A stretch of DNA of 64,000 nt from Nemopilema nomurai. Taxonomy: Eukaryota; Cnidaria; Scyphozoa; Rhizostomeae; Rhizostomatidae. The notes under the pieces are model-generated. The model searched no databases. It saw nothing but the letters and a program-made list of their open reading frames with translations, and was not told the DNA's origin. The stretch lies in NCBI GenBank assembly GCA_003864495.1, contig ML133408.1, forward strand, positions 732,185 to 796,184, read 5' to 3'. The translations under genes and the position numbers were made by a program. Positions 47,890 to 60,984 of this stretch are shown in pieces (the stretch's first letter is position 1; each line of letters begins with the position of its first letter).

Positions 47890-50800
47890 CTATCCCGAGC
47901 CTTTCCCATCTTCAAGTTTTGTGATCTCATCTCGCAGGGCTTGAATCGCGTTTTTGTGCCTCTTCAAACGTTCTTTCACTTGCGTTATTTCTTCTGTCAC
48001 TCGCTTTCTTGCGTTTGATATAGCTTCGTTCGTCCGCTCTTCCTTGGCCTTCCCTGTACACAAGAAAATACTGCACAGTCAAAAATCATTGTGAAATATC
48101 CTGTTTGTGTGGCAAGTAAATGGAGCTTGGTGCTTTCAAACAGGTTGGAGAACTCTTAAACAAAATATAAAATTTTAGAACAATTTATGGAAAGAACTTG
48201 ATGCTGAAATCAATTTTGATGATCTGTGTTTTCTAGCCTGTGTTTTCTCTCTGTGTTTTAACAGTGATTGGCTGCAGTATAACCAACATGTGCCACTCAC
48301 ACCTTCCTTTTAGACAAAATCCAAAAAGGCACATAAAAAGAGGAACTAGCTTTCCTAGAATTACGGAATTGCTGTCAGTATATTTTGTGAGTGCTACTAG
48401 AAAATGTAACATATCCTACTTGTAGAGCAATGAAACAAGTTAGGACCGCCAAAAAATGCCTTATATTTTTCATCTCTTCTTGAAAGAAAGGTTGGAAAAA
48501 GGGGGAGAAGCACCCCTTGTTGGGTAGCCCATGTTGATCAAACAACTTACAATTAGTATCTTGCTTTTCTATTGCTGGTAAACACTTCCCAGAAAGGAGC
48601 ATCTTATGCATCAGCTGGGTTGGATCTTGGAAGGTCTGGAAATGGAAAAAATTGCACATTATCATGACAAAAAAAGGACAAAATGCAACAAAAATCAAAG
48701 CAGCTCATCTGCAATGATGCTGTTTCACACAGTTACCCTGCATTTTCAAGGCCAACATGGAACAGAAAATGAGAAGAACAATTCAACTATGTTATGATGA
48801 AACATTGCTATAGGCTGTTACAAATCTAGGAGAAAAGAAACCGAAATTCAACGATTGGTTAGCTAATGCAAATAGGTAACTTCACTGGAAATTGGTAAAA
48901 TTGACAAAGAAAACGCTGCTTGGATACTATGAGGCCAATAAGTTAACAATCTGTGACTTCATTTGTGGTTGAAAAGTTCTACAAATCATGAAAAATGGGC
49001 AGCTGTACATAACAACACAAGAAACTTCTGTTGCTTATGGCATTATAACAAGGAAATTATTGTATAAATGAGTGAATGACTGAATGAATTGACTTGCAAT
49101 CAACTTGATAAAACATGAGTGATGTGTGATGTCATTACCCCACTTTTGGATAAAGACAACACTGTTTGGTAGTACTTGAGTCACGAACTAAATCAGAGAT
49201 TGAAACAGCTACAACATACGATTTCATCATAGAATTCAGAAACCAGCTCCTTGCGTGGGACTTGTTGTTGTGGCTGTAAGTGTGCATCAGCGTGAAAGAG
49301 CTTGAGCAAATGATACAATGTCACCTTTGAGAGAAAAATCAAGGCAGCATCTGTTACAACTATCTTTATAGTAAATTTTTTTTATATAGTCTTAGTAATG
49401 AATAGTATAAATGTAAAAGTAAATGCACAAAACAAGAAAAACTAACCGATCTCTCTGTAGGGTCGACAAAATATATTTTGATGATGATTTCAAATTCACC
49501 CCAGCCAGTCTCTGATACTTCATAAGGTGGCTTCATGCAAACTGCAGAAAACAGGTAGCCAAAATTGAAAAATATTGTCAGAATGCTAGAAATCATTCAT
49601 TTGATCATAGGTATTATCATAAACATCCAAATATAAATTCTGCAAGACCCTATAGCATTGCTTGATCACTTAACAAGATCCTATCCGAATTGCACAGGGG
49701 AGCCATCATCATCTGCAGGTGGGCTAGATAATTTTAATTTTGGTCTTTTTATCATTAAATAAGACTTTTCATCAGTCCCTCAAATAAACAAAGGGACTAT
49801 CTTATATAACTTTAAAATGACATTTTGGCCCTAAGATACTACCAATTTATTCAGCTATTTATATCATGAATTATATCTATTACATAATTATATTTATATC
49901 ATGAATTCAGTTAAACAAGAGGACATACTTCGTTGTGGATTGGCATAACTTTCATGAAGCTTGAAGTGTACTTTCTTGACATAAGCTGACATGTCCTAAA
50001 ATTTAAAAAAAGCATTCAAAAATGACACAAAAATCTAACAAGTAGGAATTTGTTCAATTTCCACATATTATTATGATTTAATGCATTATATTATAATACA
50101 TTGAGATGCAAAAACTTTATGTATGTATTTCTGTGCAAGCCTAAAGTATCAGATTTCTATCTAGAGAGGAGAGTTTGCTAGTAAAATGCTTTTCAGACTT
50201 TCACTTGGTAAACTCATACTGCCATTTTGCAAGGCAAAATCCCTGACATTTAAACATTGAGAATTACATGAAAGTATAATTTGAATGGCTGCAGTTACAG
50301 CATTTTGTGCAAGATATTAAATATTTCCATTCTGCAAAAAGCAGAATTGATAAACTATGATTCCAAGACTGCATAAAAAGAGGAAATCATACTAAGTTCT
50401 TTCCTTGAATTCAGAAATCTGATATAGCTTGTGATGATTCTTCATTCTTCATCATTCCACAAAATCATTCTTCATTCCAAACAATTACATTTGGGTGCAA
50501 AATGCAGGAAGAAAGTAATAACCTCATTATCAATGTACGGCTTGACATATACTTTCCACCAATGGGTGTGTCCATCTGACTCTCTCTTTTTACCAAAGTA
50601 TTGTGATTTGTTGCCATACACAATGGGTTTCACTACCACTTGCCCCTAGAACGGCAAATAGCCCATCATGATAAATTTTAGCTGCAGAATTCAACTGAAC
50701 ATTTACAAAACATGCAATGGCTTTTAGTAAAATCTACTGAACAACAAAAAATTGAAAACTGAAAACAACAAAATTGGGAGCCCAAAATAGCCCAAAATGT

Positions 50801-51105
50801 CAAATGCACACTTAATGTGCACATCTGATTCTGAGGCCAAGTGCACTCCTGTAAGCTTGTCTTTTTGCACACTCGAGATACCGTTCTACGATGTTTCGAG
50901 ATTCGAAGAACTTGTTCTTGAACGTTTTGTTAAGCATTCTCTAAAAAATACAGCACGAAGAGATTAGTTATCATAGTCTAAAGGTAGCATGGCATTTAAA
51001 ACAAACTTTTAAATGCATTCCATCTGGACAGTATCACGTAAACAGGGCTATTCAAAACATCAATACCTTTACACGGGAGTTCTCCAAAGGGACACTGTCC
51101 GCCAT
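47890..51105 (-). CDS. YEATS4: YEATS4 / GAS41 histone acyl-lysine reader, 7 exons
   Basis: Nuclear subunit shared by the TIP60/NuA4 and SRCAP complexes; its YEATS domain reads acetylated histone H3. Exons: 51105-51067, 50645-50523, 49995-49929, 49541-49447, 49324-49220, 48635-48551, 48053-47890. They sum to 678 nt, 225 residues plus stop (human 227). The YEATS fold is seen in order: [67 protein letters not shown] and [18 protein letters not shown]. The aromatic-cage residues are in the HTHWW and TGWGEF blocks. A C-terminal coiled coil ([20 protein letters not shown]) follows. A splice-like open stretch at 50880-50937 would break frame if included and is left out. The promoter is shared head to head with DNTTIP2. 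Confidence 0.95.
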
Positions 51106-51234
51106 ATTGCTTGTTTGAGAATTGAAGCCTCGTTCAGGGTATGCGCTACGCGGCGTATACAAAATGTTTTCTCCAGTCCACACGTTGAATTCAATGAAGT
51201 TGACGCAAAGTTGAATTTTCACGCTCAACCAAGA
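51106..51234. promoter_or_regulatory. putative bidirectional promoter of YEATS4 and DNTTIP2
   Basis: Only 129 bases separate the two start codons, which point away from each other. The stretch has GC-rich patches (TACGCGGCG) unlike the AT-rich surroundings, and no TATA box was noted. Transcription of both genes must start in or just around this interval unless 5' untranslated introns displace it. The plus frame stays open upstream of the chosen DNTTIP2 ATG. Confidence 0.6.
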
Positions 51235-53252
51235 ATGAGAAGAAGTACACGACTGGCTGTAAGGCAAAGCTTGCTACCTAGTGAAGATGAAAGTCTTCAG
51301 CAAGAGTCAATCACAACGCCATCACGGAAAAAGACAGACCCAAAGAAGGTTACCTCCACGAGGTCAGTTCGAACAAATAGAAAGACATTGGAATGCACAG
51401 TAGATGAAAAGGAGTTTACAGTCAGTAAAGAAGATACTTGTCTGGGTGAATCTACGATCAGCGATGTTTCTTTCTTAGAGATACAAACACCAGTTTCCAT
51501 CACAGAGATCAAGAAAGTTAGAAGCAAGAGCAGAAGAATTTCGACTATAAAGAAAACTGAAGGTAGAACAAGAAGAAAAACGATTTTAGCAGAAGAAGAG
51601 TCTACTGGCACTGATAAGTTGGCAGAGAATACTGAGAAAAAGGAAGTGATTTTGAATGAAGAAGATGAAATTGGTAACATTAGTACAACACTACATCTAT
51701 GTAATTCTGTGAATCAGTCGTTTGAGATTGTAAATAAAGAGAAGTTGGAATCTAATATGGAACAGCATGTGCAAGAAGGTAAGAAGAAACATGAAGATCA
51801 AATATCAAGCATGATGAGTAGAAGTGACAGTGAAAATATTCATCAAGATGCAAATGCTGTAAGTGTAAGTGGAGGAAATGACATAAAAGAATTCCAGAGT
51901 GCTAAAGCTATCTCAGATGGTTCAACTGATAAGAAAAAACCTAATGAAGATACAGAAAAAGACAAGAATGACCTGCGTAAAAATGCTCTCAGCAATGAAG
52001 ATTTGGTTGTGAAACCTAAGTATAATTTGAAAAAATTTGGAAAAATTGGATCTCTAAATCCAGATAAAATAAAGCAAGGGTTTCTCTTTGCTAAGAAAGA
52101 ATCAAAAGTTGAAGGTCTTCTGAAACTCACTTCAGATGCTTTGAGATCATTACCTTTTAAAATTACAAAAAAAGATTTGCAAGATGAACAAAAAGCAGAG
52201 AAATTAAGCAAGGAAACATGCAAAAGTGATGATGATAAATTGGAAATCATTCCAGTAACTTCTAGTGAAATGGATAAATCAAAAATCAAAACATCCATCA
52301 CTTTGTCATCAGAACTAGACCCTGGGATCAACCTTGACAACTTGTATTTTAGCATAGAAAGTGACAAAACAAAGCCAGTAGAGCGAAAGGTGATGGTTGA
52401 CAAATGTGGAAAACAGAAGGAGATTTTGAAGAAGAGTAATGTAGGTCCTGACTTTGAGAAAACTGTGAGACCACAGATAAGAGAAACAGGAACTCAGAAA
52501 ATAAAAAAAAAGAGAAGAGAACGAGAAGAGACAGCAGGTCCAGGTTGGTACGATTTGCCAAAGACAGAACTGACAGAAGATATGAAGAGAGACATGCAGG
52601 TTATAAAGATGAGGCATCTTTTAAATCCAAAGCGATTTTACAAGAAGGGAACAAACAAATTTCCAAAGTATGTACTTTGCTTTGCTCTGTTTGATTTAAT
52701 TTCTTTCAGTATGATTTTAAAAGCTGTTAAAATGGAGACACTAACCAGCATGTTTTTTACTATATTATTTAGTATTTTGTCAGTTATTACATCAAGCAAT
52801 AGCTAGTTTTTCAAAAAGTCTTGATGCCTGAACTGAGAATAGAATAGTCAGTAACAGTACTTGGTTTTAGATTACTATGAGATCAAATGTCAAATGAAAC
52901 AAAGCTATAAAGAAGGATGGTTTTGTTTTACTTTTGTTTTACTTTGTTCAACAGATAATTGCACTCTAGGTTACCTAATAATTACAAGATATTTGAAATC
53001 AAGTATGTTTTAATAGTATGGCATTTCTTTTGAAGGCACTTTCAACTTGGAACTGTGGTGGATGGGGCAGCAGACTTTTATTCCTCGCGTATTCCAAGGA
53101 AAGAAAGAAAAAGGACAATGGTAGATGAGTTGCTAAATGATGCTGAGTTCAGAAGAAGGAACAAGCGGAAATTTTTGGAGATACAAAAGTCTAAAGAACA
53201 CAGTCGAAAAAAACATCCTAAGGTTGAAAAGAAGAAAAAGAAAAATGTTTAA
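51235..53252 (+). CDS. DNTTIP2: DNTTIP2 / Fcf2-domain ribosome-biogenesis protein, 2 exons
   Basis: Nucleolar protein, orthologue of yeast Fcf2, needed for early pre-rRNA processing in the small-subunit processome. Exon 1 is 51235-52667 (donor AAA|GTATGT), exon 2 is 53036-53252. The total is 549 residues plus stop. The ATG chosen begins MRRSTRLAVR, like the basic start of vertebrate DNTTIP2; an open frame continues upstream to 51013 but overlaps the YEATS4 first exon and looks non-coding. Residues 20-370 are long, charged and probably disordered. The Fcf2 domain closes the protein: AGPGWYDLPKTELTEDMKRD, MRHLLNPKRFYKKG, FQLGTVVDGAADFYSSRIPR, VDELLNDAEFRRRNKRKF, and a final lysine-rich tail KKKKKNV. 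Retention of the intron would add a hydrophobic tail and lose the second half of Fcf2. Confidence 0.93.
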
Positions 53253-54453
53253 ATGACTACCAAAAAGGATTCTGTCATTTCTTTAATTCACCTCATAAGA
53301 ATTCCACTGTAGAAAGGGTAAAAAATGTTTAAATATTCTTCAAATATTCATGTTTAACTGAAGCATATGCTCAGTCTTATTCTTGTGCATTTCTGTTTTA
53401 GCTACTGTACAAGATTTCTGTGCACCCTTTGAGGTTTTTGATACACACACGGTAATCAATAACACTTTTTTATTGGCTGAATTCTTGTAAAGTGCTTCAA
53501 GAAGAGGCTGACAGCAGGCCAGTATCATTTAAGTTTAAAAAAGTAGACAAAAATATAGATTTTTATAAAAATTAAAAAACTGACATGTCATTATTTGCTA
53601 TAATTAGCCTTTTAATCATTTTATTGATTCAAATGCTACTAAACAATTAATTCTTTATTCTTGTTCTTTAAGTGTCTGTAATTTAATTAAATCTCTATAC
53701 ATAAATATTTATTTCTAAACAAAAATAGAACTTTTGAGAGCCATTGAAAATTTTATTTTCTTTGCGACATGACTTTTTCATATTTCTAAAACAGAAAGCC
53801 ACAAGTCACAGAAATTTACATACTTAATCATTATAATTATTTTCTAATGAAAAGCTAATTAGATTTTCAATTCTATGAATTAGAACAAGAAACCTAAGAG
53901 AATTAAGAGCAAATTCACTATATTTTATAATTAGCAGATGCTGGATGTTTAAATTTTTAGTCAAGTTAGCTTTTTTGTTACTTGACTGTGTATAAACTGT
54001 AAGCTTTTGATTACATATACCCTTTCTGCATAAACCACAAATAAAAAGCAATTTTGCATTAAATTGGTTTTAACACGAATGTAGCTACCAAACAAAAAAA
54101 CCGTACTCAGAAAGAACACCCCGCAATCTTGATCTTTTCGAATCCATGATAAGCGATAAATAACAGTCTGACAAATTTACGCTTGCTACTTCTGCAAAAA
54201 ATTTATCTGCATTCCACTCTAGGATTTGCAAATTAATTGCCATTATTGTCGCCTTCGGCGATTCTAAAAATCCACCTTTGTTTGCGCTTTGCTCTATTGT
54301 AACCCGTTAAAAACACTTACTAAATTCATAGTTTCCAATAGCTTAGGAAAAAAGTTTGATTCAGGATGCTAAAGTTTACTCGTTGATTGCCTAGCCATTT
54401 GAATTAGTTTTAGTTCTCGTGAGTTCACTTATCCCAAGGTGACGCAGTGCTTT
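53253..54453. other. convergent intergenic region between DNTTIP2 and the SLC7 transporter
   Basis: About 1.2 kb of very AT-rich sequence between two stop codons that face each other; presumably both 3' untranslated regions. No coding exon, repeat family or RNA gene was recognised. Confidence 0.6.
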
Positions 54454-56912
54454 TTAATTTAGTCCATCAATCTTTTCTTTTTCTATTCTTGCATTTTCGA
54501 TCCCTTGCTTGCTAAACCATGTCCCGTAGAAAAGGTAGATAAGAGCGCCTAGAAGGACAAAATAATCATTAGTTAATAAAAGAATGGTGAAACCACATAA
54601 ACAGTGAAGGCATTTTACAAGTAATTAACAAGATTAGTCAGCTAACAGGTAATAAAACGAAGCCATCAACCGAATCATTAGTATCATAACAAAATGCATA
54701 ATAAAGAACAATTTAAATGCATTAAACGTATTGATATGGCTGTTGAGGAAAGGCACCGGGAAAGGGGTAAGAGAGGCAATCGCAGCCACAATGTTAGATA
54801 AATAGTCCACTGCCGCTGTGGAGTAGCCTGTATCCATCTTCCCTAGCGGTCTCGGGCACAGGGGTACAAAGAAGAGCAGGGTACTCAAATTTCTCAGTTG
54901 ATGCCCTGTCTCTCCTATAGGTCTCTCGACTTTATAAAGCGGCCACACATTTCAGCCGAAATTCCAGCAACCAAAGAATATCTTTTCAAACGAAGAAGCT
55001 TTTGTCAAAATGAGTCGGTTGTATGATAAATCAGGTGGAAAGTGTCATTTGGAAAAGGATTGCCACTCACCTACAAGCATCCACAGGCCGAAGCGGATCC
55101 ATGTTATGGAGGACAGTCGAAGCATCAGAAATATGTTGCAGTAAATGGCAAGGATGGGCATGCCAGGTATACATGGTGCCATGAAGCCTATTTTGGTTTT
55201 CGACTGCGGCATCGATGCAATTACACAGATTGTACCGATGCTCAACACTCCGAAAATAATTAATATAGTCAAATACAAGACATTTTTGTCCAGTATCTCA
55301 TCGAATGCGAATATCAACGTGCTATTGAACCCGAAAAACCACAGAAGCAGTAGTAGTGATGAACACGAGGCTATCCTCCCTGTGAATCTTGTAGGCCCCT
55401 TCTTGCTGCCATCCCCCTTGTCTTCAGACGGCTCGATTCCCTCAGTTGCTGCTGTCTTTGAGTCCCCCAGCAACAGAGAACTTTCGCTATCTTCAGTTCT
55501 ATCCTCGTATGAAAATGTGTCGAAGGCCTGTATCTGAGCAATGTTCGGTTGGTTGTCTTTTTCTGGACTCTCAACTGATATGTTAGAAGTCTCTGTCTTA
55601 TCCACCATTTCGACATCGATGACGTCATGTGGCTCCTCCGCATACTCATGGGATCTTTGAATGTGATCATCGGGCTGGTAGCGCAATATGAGCACACACA
55701 GAGAAACGAGGCTGTAAGCTAACAGCGTCCCTATACTCATCATCTCAACAAGTTCTTGAAGGTCGAACAACAAAGCAAAGAAGGCAGTGAGGATTCCGGG
55801 GTAGACTGTCGCATTTACTGGCACCTCTGTCCGCTTGTTGATCCTTCCAAAGCACTCGAAAAGTAGGCCATCATGTGCCATGGCCAGTATTATTCGCGGC
55901 AACGGAAACAAGTTGCCTAGCAGGCTCGAAGACAGTCCGCAAATTGCACCTATGGATATGATGTAGTTAGCCCAAGGGAGACCTCGCTGCCTGAAAGCAT
56001 CTGGGATTGGAGAATGTTTGTCTAGTAGATTATACGGAACCATTAGGGTTATCACCGATGAAACGCCGAAGTATGCGACGAAAACGATAAGCAACGAAGC
56101 GACGATTGCAATCGGAATGGACTTCGGCGCGTTGGTCGCCTCTTCGCCTGTAGTCGCGATGACGTCAAAGCCGACGAATGCGTAGAAACACGTGGCTGCT
56201 CCCGACAGCACGCCCATCCCGCCGTACGGAAAAAATCCGTCACCTTCTGTCCAGTTTCGGATGTCTACGTGAAAGAAGCCGGTAATTATGATGAAAATAA
56301 CAACTAGAACATTAAAGATGTTGAAAAGAGAAGTAAACTGAGCCGACTCTCTGACACCACACGCGAGAATGATAGTGACGATAATAGTGAAATGAACGAA
56401 AGGAAATCAGGGTATTCCCCTATGTACGACGTGTTGAATGATCCGATGTGTGTTATCGTAAAGTTCCGCACCCGGTACCCAATGGCATAGTCGAATGCTC
56501 CGGACAGTGCAGCCGCATCAGCCGCAGTGCCAATCATGTACTCGAGGATCAAGTTCCAGCCAATGACAAAGGCCCATATTTCGCCCACGGTGACGTAGCT
56601 ATACGTATACGCACTGCCGGTCGTCTTTGGCACTCGTGAACCGAACTCGGCATAGCAAAGCCCGGACAAGATGGAGGTGAATGCCGCGATGGCAAAGGAA
56701 ATCGTGACTGACGGACCGGCAATGTTGGCAGCTACCTGGCCCGTGACGACGTAGGTGCCTGCGCCTAGAGTGGCACCTACGCCTAATGAGATAAGATGCG
56801 CAGTGGATAGGCACCTAGCCAGCCCAAAACTCGGCTGGTTTGAATTGGTGATTTTCTTCCGCCTGAACAAGGCCTTAAACCAGACATTGCCAACCTTCTT
56901 CAACGTCGCCAT
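54454..56912 (-). CDS. cationic amino acid transporter (SLC7 CAT type), with a one-base frame break
   Basis: Plasma-membrane carrier for arginine, lysine and ornithine by family. Exon 1 is 56912-55071, exon 2 is 54548-54454. The ATG (MATLKKVGNVW) follows an acceptor, so a 5' untranslated exon exists. Signature blocks: HLISLGVGATLGAGTYVVTG, GSAYTYSYVTVGEIWAFVIG, ILEYMIGTAA, YAFVGFDVIATTGEEATNAP, LGNLFPLPRIILAMAHDGLL, TGILTAFFALLFDL-like and the C-terminal membrane block ending YLFYGTWFSKQG. The cytosolic loop after the ninth or so segment is unusually long and acidic. The frame breaks near 56399-56401. After EYPDFL the conserved continuation FVHFTIIVTIILACGVRESA is in another frame, as if one base of an A run (T on the coding strand) were missing. 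With that base, both exons would total a whole number of codons. Sequencing error is likelier than a pseudogene because the rest is intact. Confidence 0.88.
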
Positions 56913-58989
56913 CGCTGGTACTTCAAGTCTGCAATTAAAATTCCGTCTTAAAATATAGTTTGAAACGACCAATGTGAAACAGTATAAAATACAGTATGGA
57001 AAACTATCAATGTTCCAGTTGTCACAAACAGAAAAAGAATATACAAAAAGAGACAAGTCACTAAAGTGTACTTCTCTGCAGCATTATGACTATTGCAATA
57101 AGAATGACAAACAATCTTTGTTTTTATTATCAATATTAATGAGGTTTGCGACTGCATCAGCACTTTCTACCCAAAGGTACAAAGTTGCTACCCAAAGGTA
57201 CAAATTATATCACTCTTGATGGGAAACAATTTGCTACGTGCTACGCTAAAACATGGAACCTGTTAAGGAATTGGGATTCACAAGTGCTGTGGTTTCGAAG
57301 CATTGAAGTATAGGTGTTGTCGCAGCTGCTGTAGAGCACTTGGATTGATGTTTTGTATTGAAAGCAAGGTAAACAGAAACAGGTAAACACAGCGAGTGTT
57401 GGTTGCTAGTTATAAAAGCAAAGTGGCACAATGGGGAATCTCGTAAAAGCTAACTAGTTTCGCGGGTTTTAGCAATCATTTTCGAGCAAATTAGATGATT
57501 TATTTGCGATGACAGACTCGACAGTCTCCATGAACAACAGAGAAAGGGCTGAAGAATGACTGCAATTTACTATAACTATTCTATAACTCAAGCTACAAAG
57601 CTGTAAATAAATAAGCTATAATACTCTTTGCAATTTGTTGATCTGGAAAGCTTATCATTTATATCAAATGACGCAGCACGATACAACATGAAATTTTCAG
57701 CCACAGCCAAATTGCCTCAATTTTCCTTTCAAAAAGAGATACTTTTGGGTAAGTGCATTGAAAATCAGAACTTTGTGAATCGTAGGATTGTTCCTTCATA
57801 TATTGGAGAAAAGCCCTAACGTCGACCCACGAAAAAACACCAAACGATTAAACCGACTCCAAACGGCAATCTGCTTTGAAAACAGCATACCTTTTCCCCA
57901 AAGTTTTCTTCAAGAACCTGACAATTTACGGTTATTTCCTAGAGAATGCACACTAAACTCTTCTGAACCAGTTTTAAAAATGCAAAAGAACTCTATCACT
58001 CAGGACCTCGATTGCTTGATGACTCTGTTTTATCTGATTACTTATTTTAAAAGATAGACAGTAATGTAATGTTTAGCAGCAGTATTCAACTAGAATCATC
58101 CATTCCTTTTATTTTTGCTCTTGCTAAAAAAAACATGTCTGCTGTTGAAATGGTAGTAAAACGCAGATGCCAGCTAAGCAGCAAACAAATGCCAGTTTAA
58201 ATTTAGCTTACACTGCCCAACTAATCTAAGAAATCAGAAGATCAAGCCTACAAACAATCAATAAAAGTCCACGTTTGTTTTTAGGGTACTCCGTTACTTA
58301 TAAACTTTGTGAAAATAAACATGAAATGCAGCTTTGAGAAAGCATGCAAAAATATTTTATCTATAAAAGCAAATGACCACGATAAGGGACGCAAAAAGAT
58401 ATATTCAGTAAAGAGCCCGCTTTCTACAGAGCCAATAAATGAACAATTATTTCACCAATTTCGAAAGTGCGTAGATATCTTTTACTCAATGGATAAGCGA
58501 AAAATGTGGAAGTGGGTTGGATTTCCCAGAAAATAGATAAAAGTTTCGTCGTGGTAGGGTGGGCAAATGTAAGAATAGATTGCCTTAAAAAATCGTGGAT
58601 GCTAAGATAACTTCAAGAATAACTTTGAACGATGGCCCATCCCATTGCTGGTAAAAGATCATCATTTAAGATTAGCATTTAGGATATCACTTTCAAATCA
58701 AACACTCTTGTGACGGATATACGAAGACAACATGACAACAAGGCCTGACTTTGAAGCCAGCGTACACCATACTACTCCCGCTATAAATAATACACTTTGC
58801 TGTACTCACATCTCGATTCTCTTTATTTCATCTGCTTCTCAAGCGCTGATCGTAGACGCCCATTCATTCTTCTCCCAAGTGAACAGTTGACTGACCGCCG
58901 TATAAATCAGCCTGCAATTGGATGGAAGAATTAGGCCAGTTTATTGGACATTCACGAGCGGTAATTGATTGCTGTTAGCAGGTTTTTCT

Positions 58990-59166
58990 TTACTCATGCT
59001 TCATAGCAGCACCTGTGTGTGGACACTGGTATCCACCCAGCAGAACAACAAAGAGAACGCCAGCAGCTCTGATGCCCAGATACGATAAGGCCTCGCCAGG
59101 AATCTCATTTGATGTCGAACGTGCTATGAAGTTCTCAGAAATTGCTGTTCGAATGCGAGTTTGATT
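58990..59166 (-). CDS. candidate terminal exon, unidentified membrane protein
   Basis: Open from a strong acceptor (TTTGCTTTCAG|AATCAAAC) to a stop, 58 codons in phase 0. The product has a polar start, a predicted membrane stretch (ALSYLGIRAAGVLFVVLLGG), then YQCPHTGAAMKHE and stop. Composition looks protein-like rather than random AT sequence. The phase does not match the candidate exon at 60251-60373 directly, so either a further exon lies between or the two are unrelated. Family not recognised. Confidence 0.35.
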   Translation of the reverse strand, partial: NQTRIRTAISENFIARSTSNEIPGEALSYLGIRAAGVLFVVLLGGYQCPHTGAAMKHE

Positions 59167-60250
59167 CTGAAAGCAAAAAGTTCTCCTCAAACCGTTCTCA
59201 TTACGATGATCAATTCGATAGTCTCGTTGTTTTTGTCGTAAAATGATGTTTTTAGGTTAACTGTTATCCTTTGTTCATTGTCGTAGTCAATTCTTACTTT
59301 TAAAACTAGAATATGCCTTTGTTTAGATCAGCAAAGAGTATATTAGACATGGTTAACTGGAACTTGTAAAGGAAGACGATAGCTTACTCGCTTGAAGAAG
59401 ACAGACTACCTATCCTTGAATGATTCTAGCGTTTTCTTGATGCTGTAATCTTTCACCTTTATTCTAACCCTTGCAACCCCGAAACAAGAAACCATGACAA
59501 TATTTTTATGATTTGAGTTTATGTCGTCTCAAACTGCGAAGAAGTAGGTTAGTCATATACCATTATAATCTTTTAACAATGCTTGAATGTTTAAAGCACA
59601 TAAAAGGTGGGGGAATTTTCGGGGGTTTTGGGGTACATAGATAAACAGCGGGGCCTAAACAAGACTGAAAAGCATATGAGAAATGTATTGTAGGATTAAC
59701 AAGGGAGAACATAGTCCAAAGTCCTTGGCCATAAAACACAGCTTTGGCTAAAGCATTCAAAAAAGGATAGGAACTTGATCGGTAATGAAGGACTGAATTT
59801 TCATCACGAGCTAACATTGGATCCTATAGGCTGGACGCCACTTGGATGAGATGACCATTCAATTAACACTGATAGTAACAACCAAGTTAATAACTTTAGC
59901 TTCCGCGACTACAATCAAGGTTTACACAGTGCATTTCATTGTTAGAAAGGACATAAAATTTGATCGTGTCCACGCCCATTTGTTAATTGTAGCTGTAATT
60001 CAAATAATCGGGCGAAATATCTTCGCAAGATTAGGCCGTATATTCTTTTTTCTATTTTTACTATTACGGAATCTCTTCAGACATTCATTCAACATTTACA
60101 GGGTTTCCAATGGGATTCTGATCGCTTTTAATTCCTTTAAAAACTAAACTTGATAGCTGTCTAAAAAGCGATAAGCAATACTCCGAGGTGTTTGAAAGAC
60201 ACCTTATTAAACACCTCGGATAATGCACAGAGAAGAGTCAGACTCACCTC

Positions 60251-60373
60251 CGCGTAGAATTCCTTCTTTTAGGTCAAAAATATTGTCAACTGAAATTAAG
60301 AGTATGATCCAGGATAATACTTCGAATACAAGCAGCTTTTGTTCACCAACAATCCACTGATTAACAGAAGATA
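60251..60373 (-). CDS. candidate internal exon, unidentified membrane protein
   Basis: 123 bases flanked by a good acceptor (TTTCTTACAG|CTGATATC) and an excellent donor (GGAG|GTGAGT). It stays open in the frame ISSVNQWIVGEQKLLVFEVL followed by SWIILLISVDNIFDLKEG, containing one probable membrane segment. It ends in phase 1. It may belong to the same gene as 58990-59166. Family not recognised. Confidence 0.35.
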
Positions 60374-60984
60374 TCAGCTGTAAGAAATATTGAAATATTG
60401 TTATACTAGAGTAGGGTCTTGAAAATGTTTTCAAAACATTTCTCAAATTGTACTAGGCTTGAGAATCATTCTTAATTCAACGAACAAAGGGTTCAGCGCG
60501 GAATCGCAATGGATGGCAGGTTGACCAATGACCCCCGTAACCACATTATGCATGCTGAGCAAAAACCCGTCTTGCTAATAGGTGTGTCTCGTTAAGTTGC
60601 TAACATTTCCTGGGTCAGAACGCGGGGGCAAACGTGGGGCAAACGGAGGAACAAAGGAGGCGGGATAAATAATACGACCAAGTAGATGTAATGCATTCCA
60701 GGGAGTTTGTTTGGTGGAGGACACGAATCGTCGGTCGCCAAGGGTCAATGTAAGCTTCGTACTATGACAGCTGGAGAATATCATCCCTTCAGCTGATTAA
60801 ATGGTCATTTCTTTTCAAGGTTTTAGGTGAGGCACATTATCACCGACGCATAACAGAGCATTCGTAACAATTTTTCACCAGAGTAGAGGATTCGAAAAGA
60901 TTGCAGCGTGTTTGGCTAAAGATCGCTTGCTAGCCACGTGTTGGTTGCATTCTCAAATAATGCTTACCCGTGTTGCACTCCTTT

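Noticed and set aside
50880..50940. Splice-bordered open stretch between YEATS4 exons 1 and 2
   Set aside because: Including it would shift the frame of the conserved [10 protein letters not shown] exon, while exon 1 joins exon 2 directly in phase 0 as in human YEATS4.
51013..51234. Upstream part of the long DNTTIP2 open frame as coding
   Set aside because: It overlaps the YEATS4 first exon and promoter, has no family similarity, and the ATG at 51235 gives the expected basic N-terminus.
52668..52806. Hydrophobic tail at the end of the long DNTTIP2 open frame
   Set aside because: It is intron read-through. Splicing AAA|GTATGT to 53036 restores the conserved Fcf2 domain.
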